Shown here piece after piece: positions 16,071 through 23,445 of a stretch of DNA of 29,892 bases. Every line of letters starts with the position of its first letter. Positions within the stretch are counted from its first letter, which is position 1. The notes under the pieces were generated by a model, which was given only the letters and a program-made list of their open reading frames with translations, did not search any database and was not told the DNA's origin. The position numbers and the translations under genes are program-made. Source of the DNA: Clostridia bacterium (GTDB lineage Bacteria > Bacillota > Clostridia > Christensenellales > CAG-138); the NCBI GenBank assembly GCA_017435185.1, contig JAFSFN010000012.1, forward strand, positions 1-29,892, given 5' to 3'.

Positions 16071-16634
16071 TTATTTGTCTTGGGGGGGCTGCGTTGTGCT
16101 GTTCATAGCGCCGGAGCCTGAAGCAGGGCTTGCACTTGCATTGCCGCCGCTTGTGCCGTTGCCGCCGCCTGTGCTGTTGCCGCCGCCTGTACTGCCGTTC
16201 GTTCCTGTGTTCGCTCCGGGTGTTCCGGTCATTTCGGCGGTTGTCGGGATAACCTTTCCGTCAGCTGTTACATAAAGCTCTTTCGAGTTTTCTGCGCCTG
16301 TTTTGGAAAGAATCACATGATATGTCTGCTTACCTACATAAGTTGCATAACTTATGCCGCTTATGAGCATATCCTCGGCTTCTTTTCTTACAGCATCGAG
16401 TACTGTCTGCGGCACATCACCCTCATTGAGCTTCTTGCCCTCGGTAAAGTCCTCTATCATGCTTTCGCCCTCACTTATTATACCTTCTGTGGTATCGGGT
16501 GAATTTCCCGTGTGAGGTGATGCTGATGCCGACGGTCCATTATTGCGCATATTGTCCATATCACAACCGACAGCAAACAACGGTACTGTCATGAGTACTG
16601 CGAACAGCAGTATGATTGACAAATTCTTTTTCAT
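16071..16634 (-). CDS. Small secreted lipoprotein, function unknown
   Basis: 187 residues with a lipoprotein signal peptide: positive MKKN, a hydrophobic stretch, then the lipobox AVGC with the lipidated cysteine at C24. The mature protein starts with a Ser/Pro/Asn-rich linker. About residues 65-130 form a small folded region (AVRKEAEDMLISGISYATYV, YHVILSKT, ELYVTADGKVI) that resembles a PepSY-like or DUF-type alpha/beta unit, though weakly. The tail from about 135 is Gly/Ser/Thr/Asn-rich low complexity. It should be anchored on the outer face of the membrane. A very strong AAGGAGG lies about ten bases before the ATG; upstream, TTGGAA and TAATAT 15 bases apart are a weak promoter candidate. 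I do not recognise the family with certainty. Confidence 0.7.
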   Translation of the reverse strand: MKKNLSIILLFAVLMTVPLFAVGCDMDNMRNNGPSASASPHTGNSPDTTEGIISEGESMIEDFTEGKKLNEGDVPQTVLDAVRKEAEDMLISGISYATYVGKQTYHVILSKTGAENSKELYVTADGKVIPTTAEMTGTPGANTGTNGSTGGGNSTGGGNGTSGGNASASPASGSGAMNSTTQPPQDK

Positions 16635-16768
16635 TTCAATATGCCTCCTTAATCTGTTCTCTGCTATTGTTCCACCGTAAAAAGATATTATTCGTTTTTT
16701 TGAAATTCCAAAGTTTTGTGAATTTTAATTCGTAATTGTGCGAAGAATGTAAATAAGCGTTAATCCTA

Positions 16769-16797
16769 TTGCTAAAGCGGAAAGTTTGCTGTAAAAT
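16769..16797 (+). promoter_or_regulatory. Promoter of the DUF1292-like gene
   Basis: TTGCTA (16769-16774), exactly 17 bases, TAAAAT (16792-16797), 40 bases before the ATG at 16838. The rest of the 16635-16837 gap is AT-rich and holds nothing else that I can support. Confidence 0.6.
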
Positions 16798-16837
16798 CAA
16801 AAGCAACAGGAAATTATTGGAAAGGACTGAATTGAAA

Positions 16838-17188
16838 ATGGAAATGGAAAGAGATTTCGTAACATTCACCGATGATGACGGTAATGAATTCGAGCTTGAT
16901 GTTATCGACTATTTTGATTTTGAAGGCGATGAATATGCAGTATTGATGGACTTGTCAGCTCTCCCCGAAGAGTGCGAGTGCGAAGATGAGGACTGTGAAT
17001 GTATGCCTGAGCAGGATGTTTATATTATGAAAGTCGTCATAAACGGCGAAATGGAAGAATTCGTTCCCGCAGACGAAGACAAGATGGATCAGCTTGCAGC
17101 AATCGTTGAAGAGCGTTTGAGCGAAGGCTGCTGCTGCGACGACGAATGTGATGACGACTGCGATTGCGGCTGCCACGACCACGAATAA
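16838..17188 (+). CDS. DUF1292-like acidic protein with Cys/Asp-rich tail
   Basis: 116-residue, strongly acidic cytoplasmic protein. Residues 7-45 (FVTFTDDDGNEFELDVIDYF, then DEYAVLMDL) and 60-95 (DVYIMKVVI to LAAIVEERL) follow the pattern of the DUF1292/YrzB family, which has no known function. Eleven cysteines stand out: CxC-x4-CxC at 46, 48, 53 and 55 in the middle, then C98-C99-C100, C104, C108, C110 and C112 with H113 and H115 in the tail. Ordinary DUF1292 proteins lack such a tail; metal binding is a fair guess but unproven. The frame is open further upstream, but AAAGGA at 16821-16826 and the promoter choose the ATG at 16838; ATG 16844 is a close alternative. Confidence 0.8.
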   Translation: MEMERDFVTFTDDDGNEFELDVIDYFDFEGDEYAVLMDLSALPEECECEDEDCECMPEQDVYIMKVVINGEMEEFVPADEDKMDQLAAIVEERLSEGCCCDDECDDDCDCGCHDHE

Positions 17189-17200
17189 TCAACACGCCAT

Positions 17201-17240
17201 AAATGAGCCGCTCATAAAAAGCGCGGCTCATTTTTTATTT
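17201..17240 (+). terminator. Rho-independent terminator after the DUF1292-like gene
   Basis: Eleven-base-pair stem AAATGAGCCGC / GCGGCTCATTT (17201-17211 with 17223-17233), then a T-run. It ends 18 bases before the next gene's ATG, so that gene probably relies on read-through or a promoter buried in the hairpin region. Confidence 0.85.
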
Positions 17241-17257
17241 TGTATGGGAGCATTTGC

Positions 17258-19054
17258 ATGGATATTACACTTCAAATACGAATGATAGAGCTTATTTCAC
17301 GCTTTTTGAAACAAGATAAAAGCGGTTTTCCTCTCTACGGCTATTCACTTCAAAAACCACCCTTCCCCATTGAAAAAGATGCTGATAAAAGCTCACATTT
17401 CAAGAGGGTCACGCCCGAATCACAAGGGCTTTCTTCGCTTGCCGTAAAGAAACTGATATCCGAAATCGAAAAAAACAACCGATGTTTCTCCGTTCACGGC
17501 ATAATGCTTCTGCGTCACGGCAATGTAATAGCCGAAAGCTACTGGGCGCCATATAAAGCCCATGTCCCTCATATGCTCTACTCCATGAGTAAGAGTTTCA
17601 CAAGCACGGCAATAGGTATGCTCGCAGACGAAGGTTTGCTTTCTCTCGATGAAAATCTGAACAACATATTCGAAGAATTTGCTCCAAAACAATCTCTGTT
17701 TTTTCCGTCTGCACCCATGGGTATAACGGTGCGTCAGCTCCTCACCATGAAAAGCGGTTCACGTTTCAACGAACTCGGCTCGGTACTTGACAGTGACTGG
17801 GTAAAGATGTTCATGGAATCTTCACTCAAATTTGAGCCCGGTGAAAAATTTGATTATAACTCACTCAACTCATATATGCTTGCAGCAATAATAAACAGAA
17901 AAACAGGGATGAGCGTAAGTGAATATCTAAGAACTCGTCTTTTTGAACCGCTCGGAATAGGAAGTTACGAGTGGGAAAAATGCCCAAAAGGTATAGAAAA
18001 AGGAGGCTGGGGTCTGTCTTTAACGCTTGAAGATGCCGCAAAGCTCGGTCAGCTTTACCTAAACGGCGGAAATTGGAACGGCAAGCAACTCATAAGCGAA
18101 AATTTCATAAAAGAAGCCACGCGTTCCCAAATTAAAACGCAAAACGAACAAGCAAGATACGGTTACGGCTATCATATTTGGACAGATGAACAGCATAGCT
18201 CATATCAATTTAACGGTGCTTTTGGCCAATATGTCATAGTCATTCCCGAATTTGATGCCGTTGCTGCCATTTTCAGCGGAAATGAAAGCCTTTTCTCCGA
18301 AAGCCAACTTCTTTCACTATTTCACGACTGTTTTGCGCTTTCATCCCCATTGCCGCTTGAAGAAGATGCCCTTGCATATAAAGAACTGCTTGACTTTTCT
18401 GCTTCCCTGCGTGTGCTTGACTCATTCTGCACAGACAGCAATGCCCTCATTCGTTCATATGAATGTGAATGCGGTACTTCTGCCGATGCTTTCGACAAAC
18501 TTGCAAACGCATTGTGCGATAAAGAGTACATTTTGACACGCAACACGGCAAGTGTTTTTCCTCAAACCATACAGGTCGTACATAACAACTATACAGACGG
18601 CATTGACATGATTTCTTTTCAAAAAGATTCCGACGATTTACTCGTATCATTCTACGAGCATACTGAGCGCAACACATTGAAAATCAATCGTGACGGAAGT
18701 TTCTCTTTCTCCCGCCCTGCGCTGAAAGGCGAAAGACAAATTGCAGGCACAAGAGGCGTTTGGACCAACGACGGCAAGACGCTTTTTATACTCTGCTCAT
18801 TCACTGAAACTCCCGATACCCGAATAATAAAGCTCTCACTCAAAGACGGAGGTATACTCTCCACCGTGTTCGACGAACTGCCCTCTATCGACGGAGCGGC
18901 AGCAATGGCTTTCAAACTCGTAGGTTTGTCGGAAAGAGCGTTTTTTCGCAGACTTATGAAGAATCTTAACTCAGAAAACGGCTCGGCCAATATTCGCAGT
19001 TTTCTGATGCCGTCGCCGTCAGGAACAGAAATAACTCACAACGAAGAAGAATGA
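17258..19054 (+). CDS. Beta-lactamase-family (class C-like) serine hydrolase with extra C-terminal domain
   Basis: 598-residue protein of the beta-lactamase/transpeptidase-like superfamily (COG1680 group, which includes esterases, D-aminopeptidases and NylB-type amidases). The nucleophile motif SxxK is SMSK (S109, K112). The second motif reads DYNS (Y200, N201, S202) rather than the classical YxN, as in NylB-like members. A third-motif equivalent lies at NGAFGQ (319-324). The catalytic domain ends near residue 360; the last 220 or so residues form a beta-rich region of unknown function. No signal peptide or membrane segment is seen, so it is probably cytoplasmic and not an antibiotic-resistance enzyme. 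GGGAG seven bases upstream favours ATG 17258 over the TTG at 17240. The substrate is unknown. Confidence 0.85.
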   Translation: MDITLQIRMIELISRFLKQDKSGFPLYGYSLQKPPFPIEKDADKSSHFKRVTPESQGLSSLAVKKLISEIEKNNRCFSVHGIMLLRHGNVIAESYWAPYKAHVPHMLYSMSKSFTSTAIGMLADEGLLSLDENLNNIFEEFAPKQSLFFPSAPMGITVRQLLTMKSGSRFNELGSVLDSDWVKMFMESSLKFEPGEKFDYNSLNSYMLAAIINRKTGMSVSEYLRTRLFEPLGIGSYEWEKCPKGIEKGGWGLSLTLEDAAKLGQLYLNGGNWNGKQLISENFIKEATRSQIKTQNEQARYGYGYHIWTDEQHSSYQFNGAFGQYVIVIPEFDAVAAIFSGNESLFSESQLLSLFHDCFALSSPLPLEEDALAYKELLDFSASLRVLDSFCTDSNALIRSYECECGTSADAFDKLANALCDKEYILTRNTASVFPQTIQVVHNNYTDGIDMISFQKDSDDLLVSFYEHTERNTLKINRDGSFSFSRPALKGERQIAGTRGVWTNDGKTLFILCSFTETPDTRIIKLSLKDGGILSTVFDELPSIDGAAAMAFKLVGLSERAFFRRLMKNLNSENGSANIRSFLMPSPSGTEITHNEEE

Positions 19055-19077
19055 ACAAAAAGAATACAGAACACACA

Positions 19078-19118
19078 AAAAGTCGGCACGAAGATTCGCG
19101 CCGACTTTATTCGTTTTT
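19078..19118. terminator. Bidirectional terminator between the serine hydrolase gene and asnA
   Basis: AAGTCGGCACGAA pairs with TTCGCGCCGACTT (one mismatch), with T-rich tails on both strands (TTTATTCGTTTTT on plus, TTTTTGTGTG on minus). It serves both converging genes. Confidence 0.85.
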
Positions 19119-19130
19119 GCAATTTTGCAA

Positions 19131-20138
19131 TTATAAAATGTTAACTCCTGCTTCCTTGCATACAGTAAGCGTATGTTCATCCCAGACAGAAGACTGTACC
19201 TCGCCGATATGTGCCTTGCCCAAAAGGAGCATACACAAACGAGACTGACCTATACCGCCGCCTATGCTGAGCGGCAGTTCGCCGTTTAAGAGCATTTTAT
19301 GGAAAGGCATTTCGCGTCTGTTTTCACAGCCTGATTTTTTAAGCTGATTTTCAAGTGCTTCCTCATCTACTCTTATGCCCATGGAAGATATTTCAAAAGG
19401 ACAGTCGAGTACAGTATTATGAAACAGTATATCACCATTAAGTGTCCAATCATCATAATCGGGAGCGCGACCGTCATGGCGCTCACCGTTTGAGAGCTTA
19501 TCGCCTATTTGCATGAGGAATACCGTTTTGTACTCTCTTACAATGGCGGCTTCACGTTCTTTGGGCGTTTTATCGGGATAACGGTCAAGCAATTCCTGAG
19601 TGGTTATGAAATGTACATCGGGATTCAATTCGACATTTATATCCGGATAACGCACTTTGAGCATTTCAAGCGTCGAACAAATACAGCCCACAATAGCCCT
19701 TACAGTCGATTTAAGTGTTTCTTCATTGCGAGTTTCCTTTGTGATGACCTTTTCCCAGTCCCACTGATCGACATATACCGAATGAAGATTGTCGAGTTCT
19801 TCATCACGGCGTATTGCGTTCATATCGGTATACAGACCCTTGCCGGGATAGAAATCATAGTTATGCAACGCCATGCGTTTCCACTTTGCAAGCGAATGAA
19901 CGACCTGCGCATTTACGCCTGCGGCCGGAATATCAAATGATACAGCCCTTTCAAAGCCGTTAAGGTCATCGTTCAAACCTGACTCGGGAACAACAAAAAG
20001 AGGTGCGCTCACACGCTTGAGCCTCAGTGCTCTTGAAAGTGAATCCTGAAATGTACGCTTTATGAAACTTATCGCATCCTGCGTCTCATAAAGTGTCATA
20101 GTTGATTTATAACCCTCGGGAATTACAGTCTTTGTCAT
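19131..20138 (-). CDS. asnA: Ammonia-dependent asparagine synthetase (aspartate-ammonia ligase)
   Basis: 335-residue class-II-aaRS-like enzyme that makes asparagine from aspartate, ATP and free ammonia through an aspartyl-AMP intermediate; E. coli AsnA has 330. Clear family blocks are ALRLKRVSAPLFV near residue 37, HSLAKWKRMALHNYDF, GLYTDMNAIRRDEELDN, HSVYVDQWDWEKVI and the C-terminal LSIGGGIGQSRLCMLLLGKA. The ATG has AAGGGG upstream. It follows the GNAT-like gene by 32 bases on the same strand and is probably co-transcribed with it. Use of free ammonia suits a cell that releases ammonia from glutamate through Mal. Confidence 0.97.
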   Translation of the reverse strand: MTKTVIPEGYKSTMTLYETQDAISFIKRTFQDSLSRALRLKRVSAPLFVVPESGLNDDLNGFERAVSFDIPAAGVNAQVVHSLAKWKRMALHNYDFYPGKGLYTDMNAIRRDEELDNLHSVYVDQWDWEKVITKETRNEETLKSTVRAIVGCICSTLEMLKVRYPDINVELNPDVHFITTQELLDRYPDKTPKEREAAIVREYKTVFLMQIGDKLSNGERHDGRAPDYDDWTLNGDILFHNTVLDCPFEISSMGIRVDEEALENQLKKSGCENRREMPFHKMLLNGELPLSIGGGIGQSRLCMLLLGKAHIGEVQSSVWDEHTLTVCKEAGVNIL

Positions 20139-20170
20139 TTATTTGGCCCCTTTCTCAGTACCGATATTTA

Positions 20171-20602
20171 TCAGTGCTTGCACTGGCTCGGCCAAACTAT
20201 GTCAGCCGTCTTTACCTGCATTTTAATAAGCGGCTTACCGCTCTCGTCATTTTTTTCTCCGTTTGAAGCGAAACCGAAAGGAACAAGCAGTTTTTGTTCT
20301 TCTTCATCTGCCCACATATATATTTTAGTATTCTGCATCTGCTGCGTTTTGAAAAGAAGCATACGCAAAACAAGTTCATTATATATGGTCCCTGCATATT
20401 TCGGCATAAGCGTTATTCTTGAAATACACACATCGCCTGTCTGCATATCGGGACAAATGGTACCGACCGCTATCATCGAACCGTCATCTTTTTCCGTAAC
20501 AAAAAGCTGTACAGCATATTCATCCGACGGAAGCACCCGTATATTCACTTTTTCCAATGTACAGACAGCTTCACTGCCCATATACCATTTTGCTTCAAAC
20601 AT
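20171..20602 (-). CDS. Degenerate GNAT-like protein, function unknown
   Basis: 143-residue protein. The middle (CISRITLMPKYAGTIYNELV, then LRMLLFKTQQM) has the strand-turn-helix spacing of GNAT acetyltransferase motif A, and KIYMWADEEEQKLLVPFGF (residues 93-111) matches motif B. The acetyl-CoA pyrophosphate loop, normally R/Q-x-x-G-x-G/A, reads YAGTIYN (69-75), so cofactor binding is doubtful. The C-terminal 25 residues are not typical. It may be an inactive acetyltransferase fold with a binding role, or a diverged enzyme. The start at 20602 has only a weak GGCGG. asnA follows in the same direction. The 118-base gap between it and the histidine kinase gene has no clear terminator or promoter. 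Confidence 0.65.
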   Translation of the reverse strand: MFEAKWYMGSEAVCTLEKVNIRVLPSDEYAVQLFVTEKDDGSMIAVGTICPDMQTGDVCISRITLMPKYAGTIYNELVLRMLLFKTQQMQNTKIYMWADEEEQKLLVPFGFASNGEKNDESGKPLIKMQVKTADIVWPSQCKH

Positions 20603-20720
20603 AATTTTTCTACCGCCGTATTTCGGTTTTATATAATCTATCCGGACTAATCTAATATATAGTAAACTGATTTTTCGTTTATGTAAAGATTTGAATTCGT
20701 CACCTTTTTATCATGTGCTG

Positions 20721-22079
20721 TTAACTTTCGTTATAAGCAGATGTTTTTACCGGGAACTCAACACGTATTTCCGTTCCGCACTCTATGCCGTCCTTTATCG
20801 TTATCACAGCATCATGACAAAGTGCAGCGTGCTTTACTATTGCAAGACCAAGACCCGTACCGCCTGTTTTTCTCGAATGGCTCTTGTCCACACGGAAAAA
20901 ACGTTCAAATATGCGTTCACGGTGTTCTTCAGGTATTCCGATGCCTGTATCAACAACTCTGAGTACCGCTTTGTCAAGGTCTCTGCGTACACTAACTGTA
21001 ACGAAACCGCCTTTTTTGTTATAGCGTATAGCATTGTCGCAGAGATTGTAAACTATCTCATAAAGCTGGGATTTATCGCCTCGCATCGTACAATGTTCAC
21101 CAACAAAACGAACCGTTATATCCATGCGCTTGGCATTTATCTCAAGACTCGACACTGCCTCCTGCGCTATTTCACACAAATCAAGCAGTTCAAACTGTTC
21201 CTCGCTTACCGTTTCTGCTATTTCATCAATCTCCGTAAGTTTAATGATATCGCCTATGAGTGTTATCATGCGGCCTGACTCGTCGTGTATATTCTTTGCA
21301 AACTGCTTTATATCCTCATCACGAGCCATGCCGTTTTCTATCATTTCAGCATAACCCGATATTGAAGTAAGCGGAGTCTTAAGTTCGTGTGATATATTTG
21401 CCGTAAACTCACGCCTTGTGCGTTCATTTTCACGGCGCTTTATATACTGTTCCCTCGCCGCATTTGCCACGCTTTCAAGTTCGTTCGGCACATTTGCATA
21501 TGGGTCATTTTCAAGAGTTTCGAGTTTTGCTGTAAGCCATTTTATTATATGTCGTGACATAAGCACAGACGCTGTCACAGCCATGGCAAGTATTATGGCT
21601 ATAACTATCAAAACCGGCACAATCGATTTTTTTAGCATCATAGCGGCAGGATTTATGTCTGTCGCCAGTCTGAGTATACGCCCGTCATCAAGTTTTTTCG
21701 CACAATAATATGTCTGCAGTCCCGTTATGTCGGATATGCGTTCTGCCATACTCAATTGTTCGGTTTGAGCAGATTGTATTTCAGGATATTCACTAAAATC
21801 ACAGCCCAATTCATGTTGCAGCAGTTCGTCACTTTCATACAGAACAATACCTTCGCCGCTTAACAGTGTAGCTCTGACCTCGGTATTTTTGAACATATCA
21901 AGAACACCCACATCGCCCCTATTTTCAAGCAGTGTCACCGATATATCAGTTTCACGCTTTAGTCCGTCTACAGCACCGTTTATAATAGACGAACTGAAAA
22001 TATGGAGCATGAGACAGAATGTGAGTATCAATGTCAGCACGCCCACTGTTATAAATTGGAGATTAAGTTTCTTTTTCAT
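20721..22079 (-). CDS. Membrane sensor histidine kinase (PhoR/WalK-like class)
   Basis: 452-residue sensor. Transmembrane helices at about residues 8-32 and 152-174 bracket a 120-residue extracytoplasmic domain. A short linker follows in place of an obvious HAMP domain. The H-box FTANISHELKTPLTS carries the phosphorylated H231. ATPase motifs follow: N-box LYEIVYNLCDNAIRYN, G1 VVDTGIGIP, F-box ERFFRVD and G2 GGTGLGLAIVKH. On signal it passes phosphate to the response regulator encoded two bases upstream. The overall make-up resembles PhoR-type kinases, but no phosphate-uptake genes are nearby, so the signal cannot be assigned. Confidence 0.93.
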   Translation of the reverse strand: MKKKLNLQFITVGVLTLILTFCLMLHIFSSSIINGAVDGLKRETDISVTLLENRGDVGVLDMFKNTEVRATLLSGEGIVLYESDELLQHELGCDFSEYPEIQSAQTEQLSMAERISDITGLQTYYCAKKLDDGRILRLATDINPAAMMLKKSIVPVLIVIAIILAMAVTASVLMSRHIIKWLTAKLETLENDPYANVPNELESVANAAREQYIKRRENERTRREFTANISHELKTPLTSISGYAEMIENGMARDEDIKQFAKNIHDESGRMITLIGDIIKLTEIDEIAETVSEEQFELLDLCEIAQEAVSSLEINAKRMDITVRFVGEHCTMRGDKSQLYEIVYNLCDNAIRYNKKGGFVTVSVRRDLDKAVLRVVDTGIGIPEEHRERIFERFFRVDKSHSRKTGGTGLGLAIVKHAALCHDAVITIKDGIECGTEIRVEFPVKTSAYNES

Positions 22080-22081
22080 GT

Positions 22082-22771
22082 TTACGCCTTGTTTTTCAAG
22101 CGATAACCGACATTCCTGACGGTTTCTATGTATATGCCGCCATTTCCGAGCTTTTTCCTCAGCGACTGCACGTGAACATCTATCGTTCTTGTTTCTCCTT
22201 TATAGTCAGTTCCCCAAACATTTTCCATGAGTTTCTCTCTTGAAAGCACGATTCCTCTGTTTATAAAGAGATATTTCAAAAGCTCATATTCTTTGAATGT
22301 GAGTTCGCAATATTGAGAATTTACGGTAACAGTTCGTGTTTTGTCATCCAAAACAAGCTCTCCCACAGAAAAAACATCGCCGCTTTCGTTTTTTTCGTCC
22401 TTGACGCCCGCCCGTCTTAGCACCGCCTTAACTCTTGATATGAACTCCATTATACCAAAAGGCTTATGTATATAATCATCCGCCCCCATATCAAGTCCGC
22501 TGACTGCATCTATCTCCGAGGTGCGAGCAGTGACCATTATCACCGGAATACCCTTAAGTCTTTGAGATGCTTTCATATGAGAAAGAATATCCATTCCGTC
22601 CATACCGGGAAGCATTATGTCAAGCACTGCCAATGTGGGCAGTTGTTTATCACACGCAGTAAAAAACTCATCGCTGTTTGAAAAGCCCGCCGTTTCAAAA
22701 CCGCTGCTTTTGAGCGCATATTCTTCCATGCGCAGTATGCTTTCATCATCTTCAACAATATATACGAGCAT
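22082..22771 (-). CDS. OmpR/PhoB-family response regulator
   Basis: 229 residues. The receiver domain (1-120) has the acidic pair E7-D8-D9, phospho-acceptor D51 (LAVLDIMLPGMDG), T81 and K103 (HKPF). The winged-helix DNA-binding domain (about 130-229) has TFKEYELLKYLFINRGIVLS and TIDVHVQSLRKKLG followed by ETVRNVGYRLK. It is encoded directly ahead of its kinase, two bases apart. The ATG has AGAGG upstream; a TATAAT lies on the minus strand at 22807-22802 without a clear -35, as is common for activator-dependent promoters. The target genes are unknown; autoregulation is plausible. Confidence 0.94.
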   Translation of the reverse strand: MLVYIVEDDESILRMEEYALKSSGFETAGFSNSDEFFTACDKQLPTLAVLDIMLPGMDGMDILSHMKASQRLKGIPVIMVTARTSEIDAVSGLDMGADDYIHKPFGIMEFISRVKAVLRRAGVKDEKNESGDVFSVGELVLDDKTRTVTVNSQYCELTFKEYELLKYLFINRGIVLSREKLMENVWGTDYKGETRTIDVHVQSLRKKLGNGGIYIETVRNVGYRLKNKA

Positions 22772-22856
22772 ATTTACCTCTTCGTATCAGATTTTGCAGA
22801 TATTATAACTGTTATGTCTTTTTATCTCTTATACACTTTATAATCATAACAAAGCC

Positions 22857-22886
22857 TTGTCAATGATGTTAATTTAGAGATATAAT
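22857..22886 (+). promoter_or_regulatory. Promoter of pth, possibly giving a leaderless mRNA
   Basis: TTGTCA (22857-22862), 18-base spacer, TATAAT (22881-22886). The pth ATG starts at 22893, seven bases after the -10, which is where transcription would be expected to begin. It would also drive mfd. Confidence 0.7.
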
Positions 22887-22892
22887 CACATT

Positions 22893-23435
22893 ATGTTTAT
22901 TATAGTAGGTTTGGGAAACCCTGGTCGTGAGTATGCATCCACAAGGCATAATGTAGGCTTCATGACGCTTGACATACTTGCACAGAGATGGGATATAGAT
23001 ATTCGCAAAAAGCACTGCCGTTCCCTTTTGGGTGACGGCCGTGTTGTCGGTGAGCGCATAATTTTAGCCGCTCCAACAACATTTATGAACAATTCGGGCG
23101 AAGCGGTCCGTGATCTTATGAATTTTTACAAGTGTGAACATGACAAGCTCATACTCATTTATGATGATGCTGATATAGATGCAGGTACCATACGCATACG
23201 CAGCGGCGGCAGTTCGGGAACACACAACGGCATGAGAAGTGTCATATACCAACTTGGTTTTGACGATTTTCCCCGTGTTCGTATCGGCATAGGCAAACCA
23301 CAGGCAGGGCGAGACATGATGTATCATGTTTTGGCATCTCCCACCGGCGAAGAAAAAGACAAACTCACTCAAGCGCTTTCAAACGCCGCCGACGCCGTAG
23401 AAATGATAGTAAACGGCAAACTCAGCGAAGCTTAG
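22893..23435 (+). CDS. pth: Peptidyl-tRNA hydrolase
   Basis: 180-residue enzyme that frees tRNA from peptidyl-tRNAs dropped by the ribosome. Seen: the N-terminal VGLGNPGREYASTRHNVGF with catalytic H19 and the substrate-binding asparagine N9, the TFMNNSGEAV block, YDDADIDAGTIRIR with the catalytic aspartate, SSGTHNGMRS, and FPRVRIGIGKP. No clear ribosome-binding site lies before the ATG, and the promoter -10 is seven bases away, so translation may start on a leaderless transcript. It is the only gene in the window that ends with TAG. mfd follows 10 bases later, the usual Firmicute neighbour; the small fin gene found between them in Bacillus is absent. Confidence 0.96.
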   Translation: MFIIVGLGNPGREYASTRHNVGFMTLDILAQRWDIDIRKKHCRSLLGDGRVVGERIILAAPTTFMNNSGEAVRDLMNFYKCEHDKLILIYDDADIDAGTIRIRSGGSSGTHNGMRSVIYQLGFDDFPRVRIGIGKPQAGRDMMYHVLASPTGEEKDKLTQALSNAADAVEMIVNGKLSEA

Positions 23436-23445
23436 GCAAAATTCA

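Noticed and set aside
17240..17257. TTG start for the serine hydrolase
   Set aside because: It lies in the T-run of the preceding terminator; GGGAG correctly spaced before ATG 17258 is better.
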